36,752 bases of DNA from an uncultured Roseburia sp. Its GTDB lineage: Bacteria > Bacillota > Clostridia > Lachnospirales > Lachnospiraceae. The stretch covers positions 1 to 36,752 of the forward strand of contig CALWHT010000003.1 of NCBI GenBank assembly GCA_944380515.1, given 5' to 3'. The translations under genes and the position numbers were made by a program. Of this stretch, positions 32,282-36,752 are shown piece by piece (the first letter of the stretch is position 1; each line of letters begins with the position of its first letter). Below the pieces are notes generated by a model. That model was not told where the DNA came from, did no database searches, and saw nothing but the letters and a program-made list of their open reading frames with translations.

Positions 32282-33004
32282 ATGAAAAGACCGCGAATTT
32301 TGACGCTCGCTCTGGCGGCTTTGCTGCTGACGATATTAGCCGGATGCAAGGAAGCCGCTCCTGACAATAACGCACTGTGGAAGGCCGCAATGACAGATGC
32401 AGTGCTCAGCGATGATGAGGAAATACGTGAACTGGTGACGCTGACAAAAGAAGATGACCGGGTTGTATGGGATGAAGCGGGAGAACGGGTGCTGCTGCTG
32501 AGCTGGCATGACTATGACGATGCTTGTGCGCCCGGCGACTCCATCCGAACAGAATACGGGGATATCTGGGCCACATCCATTGGAGAAATGCAGGCGTGGT
32601 ATGCACAAAATTGCGACGAAGTGGAAGATTGGGAACTGCGGTTCGCACAGCTTTTGGGGGTTCACGAGGACGAGGGTTATACCCGCTTCACTGCGTTCTG
32701 GGTTTTCCCGGAGGACGTGATACGTCCGGCCTATGTCACTGATGTAACAAAACAGATGGAAAACGATTATGCGGTTGTGACGGATGAAGCATATAAAGAA
32801 TGGTTTGATAGCAATATCCTCTGGTCCTATTTTGAGAATGATTATCCCTGGACGCGGCTCGGATATACCTATGACTGGAGCGGCGGGAAATCGGAATACG
32901 GGCTGACCGAGTTTTTGGTTTTTGACGGCGGTAAAACAGAGATTGCCTTTACCTGTACCACTGCAGAATTTGTGGATTGGCTGGAAGAACACACGAAAAC
33001 ATAG
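32282..33004 (+). CDS. Hypothetical lipoprotein
   Basis: This 240-aa protein has a clear lipoprotein signal (MKRPRILTLALAALLLTILAG then Cys22 in LAGC). The mature part is rich in Asp, Glu, Trp and Tyr, with YDDACAPGDSIRTEYGDIWA, NCDEVEDWELRFAQLLG and YPWTRLGYTYDWS. I recognise no domain. It is the first gene of block C, 23 nt after the probable transcription start, and is followed by the DUF6485 gene. As a surface protein in an operon of two transporters it could bind substrate or regulate the sensor; this is a guess from position. Confidence 0.85.
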   Translation: MKRPRILTLALAALLLTILAGCKEAAPDNNALWKAAMTDAVLSDDEEIRELVTLTKEDDRVVWDEAGERVLLLSWHDYDDACAPGDSIRTEYGDIWATSIGEMQAWYAQNCDEVEDWELRFAQLLGVHEDEGYTRFTAFWVFPEDVIRPAYVTDVTKQMENDYAVVTDEAYKEWFDSNILWSYFENDYPWTRLGYTYDWSGGKSEYGLTEFLVFDGGKTEIAFTCTTAEFVDWLEEHTKT

Positions 33005-33032
33005 CGTATAATTGAAAAAGGAGAAATGAACT

Positions 33033-33230
33033 ATGGAGAACAAATGCGATAACAATAGGAACTGTCCCTGCACCTATGACTGCCCGCGGCACGGCAAATG
33101 CTGCGCCTGCGTGGCTCATCACCGTGACCACAACGAAGGAGTACCGGGCTGCTTCTTTTCCAAAGAGGCGGAAGCGACGTATGACCGGAGTATCGAGGCG
33201 CTGGCCAGGGATCATGGAATTATCAAATAG
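33033..33230 (+). CDS. Small Cys-rich DUF6485 protein
   Basis: This 65-aa protein begins MENKCDNNRNCPCTYDCPRH and contains GKCCACVAHH and VPGCFFSKEAEATYDRS. The eight cysteines and several histidines suggest metal binding. It fits the small DUF6485 family that is common in Clostridia, with unknown function. AAAGGAG precedes the ATG. The next gene starts 13 nt after its stop. Confidence 0.82.
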   Translation: MENKCDNNRNCPCTYDCPRHGKCCACVAHHRDHNEGVPGCFFSKEAEATYDRSIEALARDHGIIK

Positions 33231-33243
33231 GAAGTCATGCGGA

Positions 33244-34857
33244 ATGGAATGTAAAAGAGGGAAACTGGCCAAGCGCATAAAGCTGGTGACGCTGAACGCT
33301 GAAGGAATCGATCGTATTTCTGACCTGATTACGGAAGCGCTGACTGAGGCGGGAACGGATCGAAGAGACGTCATCCGTTTGCGTCTGGCCATCGAAGACA
33401 TTCTGATGCAGTGGTTCGATGTGTTGGGGGCGGACACGCACTGTATCTTCCGGTGCGGTTCCCGTTTGGGACGTATGTACATAGAAATTCTGGTCTCCGG
33501 AGAACGTTGTGATCCTGGAGAAACCGAGGAGGAAACGGGCGGGTTGCTGTATTCCAATCTGCTGGCGGAGGCAGGACTTTCACCGGTGTACAGCTACAGG
33601 GAGGGCCGGAATCGCCTGGCATTGTATTTGCCAAAGCCGCAGCGGATGAATCCGATGATACAACTCATTCTGGCGATGGCGGCGGCCGTATTGTGTGGTG
33701 CTCTCTGCCAGTTCCTCCCGCGGACGTTTCAAGCGGCGGCAGACGCTGTGGCAGAGCCGCTCTTTACTGCGCTGATGGGAATGATACAGGCATTGGCTGG
33801 TCCGATGATCTTTTTAAGCGTTTGCTGGGGAATCGTATGCATCGGCGATGTTCAAGTACTGGGCCGGATTGGACGGACGGTCATTTCGCGCTTCGTAACC
33901 GGCGTTTATCTGACAGCGGGGATTTCGGCCTTGTGTCTGGTCTGGTTGTTTCGTCCGGGTAATGGAACGGCTGTGGAAGGAGAAAACGCAGCTTCTCAAA
34001 TTTACAGCATGGTTCTGGGCATCATCCCCGACAATATCCTTTCTCCATTTCTGGAAGGAAACTCTCTGCAGATTATTTTTATGGCTGTCTGTGCAGGGCT
34101 GGTGCTGCTGCTTCTCAAGGAAAAGCTGCCGGCTCTCCATGCACTGGTAGAACAGATGAATACCGCTGTCCAGTTCATGATGGAGACTGTGAGCCGCTAC
34201 ATACCGGTCTTTACCTTTATCAGTCTCTTTACCTTAATATTATCAAACAACTTGAGTGGACTGAGTGGCGTTGCAAAGGGGCTCCTGCTGGCCGTGGCTG
34301 CCTGTATCCTTTGGCCGCTGATTTATGCACTGGCGGCGGCTCTGCGGTTAAAGGTATCCTATCCCCTGTTGCTGCGCAAGCTGCTTCCCACCTATTTGAT
34401 CGCACTGGCCACGGCGTCATCCTCTGCGGCGCTATCTACAAATCTGGATACCTGTGAAAATAAGCTGGGCATTTCCGAGCGCGTCAGCCGGTTTGCCGTG
34501 CCATTGGGACAGGTGATTTTTAAAACCGGAGGCGCAGTGGGTTTCTTCGTTCTGGCCATGGGGTTAGCGGAGTATTATGACGTGACCATGTCCATACTCT
34601 GGGTTGTCACAGGAGTGTTAACGGCCGGGTTGTTGGCCATTGCGACTCCGCCGGTTCCCGGTGGCAGCTTGACCTGTTACACTGTGCTGCTCGCTCAGCT
34701 GGGGATTCCTGAGGAGGCGGTCGCCCTGGCTATTGCAGGAAATGTGATACTGGATTTCTTTATGACATCCTGCGGGATATCCTGTCTGCAGTCGGAGCTG
34801 CTGCTGGCGTCAAACCGGCTGGGACTTTTAGATAAAGACAGGCTGGAAAAGTCTTAA
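33244..34857 (+). CDS. SLC1-family (dicarboxylate/amino-acid:cation) symporter with N-terminal ATPase-like domain
   Basis: This protein is about 537 aa from the ATG at 33244, preceded by AGGAAG; 33214 is an alternative. Residues 10-130 resemble HATPase_c_2 (NAEGIDRISDLITEALTEA, RLRLAIEDILMQW), but the N-box Asn is Met55 and no glycine motif is seen, so it is probably a non-catalytic binding domain. Residues 135-530 are a DAACS/SLC1 transporter with ILGIIPDNILSPFLEGN, the Ser-rich hairpin ATASSSAALSTNLDTCENK and TPPVPGGSLTC. NMDGT is replaced by FKTGG, and the DRFRT segment by LDFFMTSC, losing the Arg that binds acidic side chains in characterised homologues. The substrate may therefore differ from glutamate or aspartate. 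Confidence 0.85.
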   Translation: MECKRGKLAKRIKLVTLNAEGIDRISDLITEALTEAGTDRRDVIRLRLAIEDILMQWFDVLGADTHCIFRCGSRLGRMYIEILVSGERCDPGETEEETGGLLYSNLLAEAGLSPVYSYREGRNRLALYLPKPQRMNPMIQLILAMAAAVLCGALCQFLPRTFQAAADAVAEPLFTALMGMIQALAGPMIFLSVCWGIVCIGDVQVLGRIGRTVISRFVTGVYLTAGISALCLVWLFRPGNGTAVEGENAASQIYSMVLGIIPDNILSPFLEGNSLQIIFMAVCAGLVLLLLKEKLPALHALVEQMNTAVQFMMETVSRYIPVFTFISLFTLILSNNLSGLSGVAKGLLLAVAACILWPLIYALAAALRLKVSYPLLLRKLLPTYLIALATASSSAALSTNLDTCENKLGISERVSRFAVPLGQVIFKTGGAVGFFVLAMGLAEYYDVTMSILWVVTGVLTAGLLAIATPPVPGGSLTCYTVLLAQLGIPEEAVALAIAGNVILDFFMTSCGISCLQSELLLASNRLGLLDKDRLEKS

Positions 34858-34956
34858 GCCTTGTCGACCATGTTTTTAAAAATGAGCAGGGCGTAGCTCG
34901 GAAGCAAGCAGAAAGATAATCTTGTATCTAAAAATATTATACGAGGAGGAGACGAT

Positions 34957-36752
34957 ATGAAACGAACCGGAACGGCGGGACGCCGTCTCTGTGCAGTTTG
35001 GTTGCTGAGTATCCTGTGTATACTTCTGAGCGGCTGTAATACGGCGGAAACAGAAGCTATTACAAGTATTCGGCAGTTGGACGGACAAGCCATTGGTGTG
35101 ATGACAGGATCCAGTTTTGACGTTCATACTGACAATCTGATCCAAGATGCGGACAAGCAGTACTATGACCGGGTGCCGGATCTGGCACTGGCAGTGGAAC
35201 AGGAGAAAATCGCGGGCTTTTTGATTGACGAGCCAATTGCCCGCGTCTTATGTCAGGAAAATCAGGCGGTGACCTATCTTTCCGATGTGCTGGTGGAGGA
35301 AAGCTATGCCGCCGCCTTTTCCAAGACGGAACGCGGCGCGGCGCTGCGGGACGAATATAATGAATACTTGGCGCAGATCCGGGCGGACGGCACACTGGAA
35401 GAAATTGATGAGATCTGGCTGGGTGCAGACGAAAGCAAAAAAAACGTGGAGGATTGGACATCCTTTCCTGCCGAAAACGGCGTCATCCGGATGGCGGTGA
35501 AAACCGATGTGGCGCCCTTCAGCTATATCAAGGACGATCAAATCGTCGGATATGATATTGATATCATGGTTCGTTTCTGCAAAGCTTATGGCTACGGGTT
35601 GGAAATAATCAGTACGGAGATCACTTCCATTTTCGCGGGTCTTGCCACCGGGACATACGATGTATCGGCCGCTGGCCTGACCGTAACGGAGGAACGTGCG
35701 GAAAGCGTAAACTTTTCCGAACCCAATTACACCGGCGGTATTGTAGCGGTTGTGGCGAACGCCGGACAGAATTCGGTCCGTTTCCAGACGCTGCAGGATT
35801 TTGCCGGAAGCACGGTGGGGGCGGTGACGGGTACTATCCTTGACCAGCTTGTGAGCGGCGTTGTCAGCGGCTGTGAATTTCAGTATTATGATGATTTTTC
35901 CGCTTTGCTTCTGGCGCTGCAGTCGGGTACGCTGGATGCCGTGGTTACTGATATGCCCATTGCCCAGCTGGCAGTTGCGAGGCAGCCGGATCTGATGATA
36001 TTCCCTGAAACGGTGGCTCCCGACAGTTACGGCCTGGGACTGCAAAAAAACAGCCCGCTGACAGAACAGGTGAGCGCCATTATTCAGAGATATACGGAGG
36101 ATGGGACGCTGGACGCTCTGCGGCAGAAATGGCTGGGCGCCGACGAAAGTGTGAAAACCATTGACATAGGAGAATATGATGCGCCCAACGGTGTGCTGCG
36201 GTATGCGCATGACTCCACGCTAGAGCCCATGAGCTATGTGAGCGGCAGCGGCGAGTCGCTGGGATTTGAGGTAGAACTGGTGGCGCTCATCGCAAAAGAA
36301 TTGGGGATGGAGTTGGAAATTACACAATCCACCTTTAATGCGCTGATCACCATGCTGGGGAGCGGCAGAGCGGACATTGTGTCCGGCTCCATCAGCATCA
36401 CTGAGGAACGGAAAGAAAGCATTGATTTTGCCGACACTCATTATATCGGCGGCACAGTGCTGGTGGTACGGGCTGAAGATTTAGGACAGGGCTTTGCGGA
36501 TGCGGACGCTGAAACAAGCTTCTGGCAAGGACTGGCCGATAGTTTTTATAAGAACTTTATAGAGGAAGACCGATGGAAAATGATTCTGTCCGGCCTGGGC
36601 GTCACCTTTGTGATCTCGGCGTTTTCTGCCTTGTTTGGCACTGTCTTGGGCTTTGGGCTTTGTCTTCTGCGCCGCAGCCGAAACCGTGTTGTTTCCAAAG
36701 TGACCGCGGTTTTTAACCGCCTCATTCAGGGCATCCCTGTGCTGGTGCTGCT
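34957..36752 (+). CDS. Polar amino-acid ABC transporter: tandem substrate-binding segments fused to permease (3' end missing)
   Basis: The frame is open from ATG 34957 (GAGGAGGAGACGAT upstream) to the window edge, 598 codons. A lipoprotein-like signal ends at Cys27 (LLSGC). Three SBP_bac_3-related segments follow. Segment 1 (about 40-160) looks like lobe 2 only (LDGQAIGVMTGSSFD to LEEIDEIWLGADES). Segment 2 (about 170-398) is complete. Segment 3 (about 410-505) has lobe 1 only. Near residue 541 a HisM/GlnP-type permease begins (LSGLGVTFVISAFSALFGTVLG, then GIPVLVLL). Amino-acid import is expected. An ATP-binding partner should lie just outside the window. Confidence 0.88.
   Translation, partial: MKRTGTAGRRLCAVWLLSILCILLSGCNTAETEAITSIRQLDGQAIGVMTGSSFDVHTDNLIQDADKQYYDRVPDLALAVEQEKIAGFLIDEPIARVLCQENQAVTYLSDVLVEESYAAAFSKTERGAALRDEYNEYLAQIRADGTLEEIDEIWLGADESKKNVEDWTSFPAENGVIRMAVKTDVAPFSYIKDDQIVGYDIDIMVRFCKAYGYGLEIISTEITSIFAGLATGTYDVSAAGLTVTEERAESVNFSEPNYTGGIVAVVANAGQNSVRFQTLQDFAGSTVGAVTGTILDQLVSGVVSGCEFQYYDDFSALLLALQSGTLDAVVTDMPIAQLAVARQPDLMIFPETVAPDSYGLGLQKNSPLTEQVSAIIQRYTEDGTLDALRQKWLGADESVKTIDIGEYDAPNGVLRYAHDSTLEPMSYVSGSGESLGFEVELVALIAKELGMELEITQSTFNALITMLGSGRADIVSGSISITEERKESIDFADTHYIGGTVLVVRAEDLGQGFADADAETSFWQGLADSFYKNFIEEDRWKMILSGLGVTFVISAFSALFGTVLGFGLCLLRRSRNRVVSKVTAVFNRLIQGIPVLVL

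Noticed and set aside
35248-36210. A 320-codon open frame on the minus strand
   Set aside because: It is opposite the binding-protein/permease fusion, which has a strong start and clear motifs. The minus-strand translation is rich in His and Arg without domain structure.

Overview
The window looks like the chromosome of an anaerobic, endospore-forming Clostridia species, most likely a Lachnospiraceae-type gut bacterium. The evidence is a GerA germinant-receptor operon, spoIIR behind a sigma-F-like promoter, strong AGGAGG-type ribosome binding sites, GerA/SpoIIR/DUF1934/DUF6485 gene families typical of Firmicutes, and an IS256-family remnant. A sigma-D-like (flagellar sigma) promoter hints that the organism, or its ancestor, was motile. 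All assignments come from reading the sequence; no database search was run.

Positions 1-17,000 are mostly core or sporulation genes. An OmpR/HisKA two-component pair reads leftward into a truncated secreted-protein gene. Next comes a tight pair for a MurL epimerase and a MurD2-type ligase, an alternative route to the D-glutamate residue of peptidoglycan. A 173-nt, highly structured, inverted-repeat-bounded element separates this pair from rarA. Then follow an Rv3722c-like aspartate aminotransferase, an orphan gene with a sigma-D-like promoter, ispE with a GntR/FCD regulator, a GNAT acetyltransferase, gerAA, a fused gerAB-gerAC gene, spoIIR, a DUF1934 gene and an inositol-monophosphatase-family gene.

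A decayed IS256-family fragment (about 16,999-17,175) marks the junction to an accessory island that runs from 17,181 off the right edge. Block A (17,301-28,786) has eight co-directional genes: a MATE transporter with a C-terminal RsbW-like ATPase domain, an unrecognised 452-aa protein, an Asp/Glu-racemase-like protein, a STAS (anti-anti-sigma-like) protein, an S-adenosylhomocysteine-hydrolase-like protein, a second MATE-ATPase fusion, a membrane PP2C/SpoIIE phosphatase with an ECF-S-like membrane domain and its own RsbW-like domain, and a 5'-nucleotidase lipoprotein. Block B (28,931-32,172) is an AgrC-like GHKL histidine kinase, an RsiV/DUF3298-type membrane protein split by an in-frame TAG, and a LytTR response regulator. 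Block C (32,282-36,752+) is a lipoprotein, a small DUF6485 protein, an SLC1-family symporter with an N-terminal ATPase-like domain, and a substrate-binding/permease ABC fusion.

Blocks A and C are each preceded by a pair of TTTCACG direct repeats spaced exactly 21 bp and lying 37-38 bp upstream of a good -10 box with no recognisable -35. That geometry fits activation by the LytTR regulator of block B, so the three blocks probably form one regulon. The central hypothesis is a partner-switching circuit (ATPase/kinase domain, STAS protein, PP2C phosphatase) whose ATPase domains are built into transporters rather than anti-sigma factors, coupled to amino-acid or nucleoside-like metabolism.
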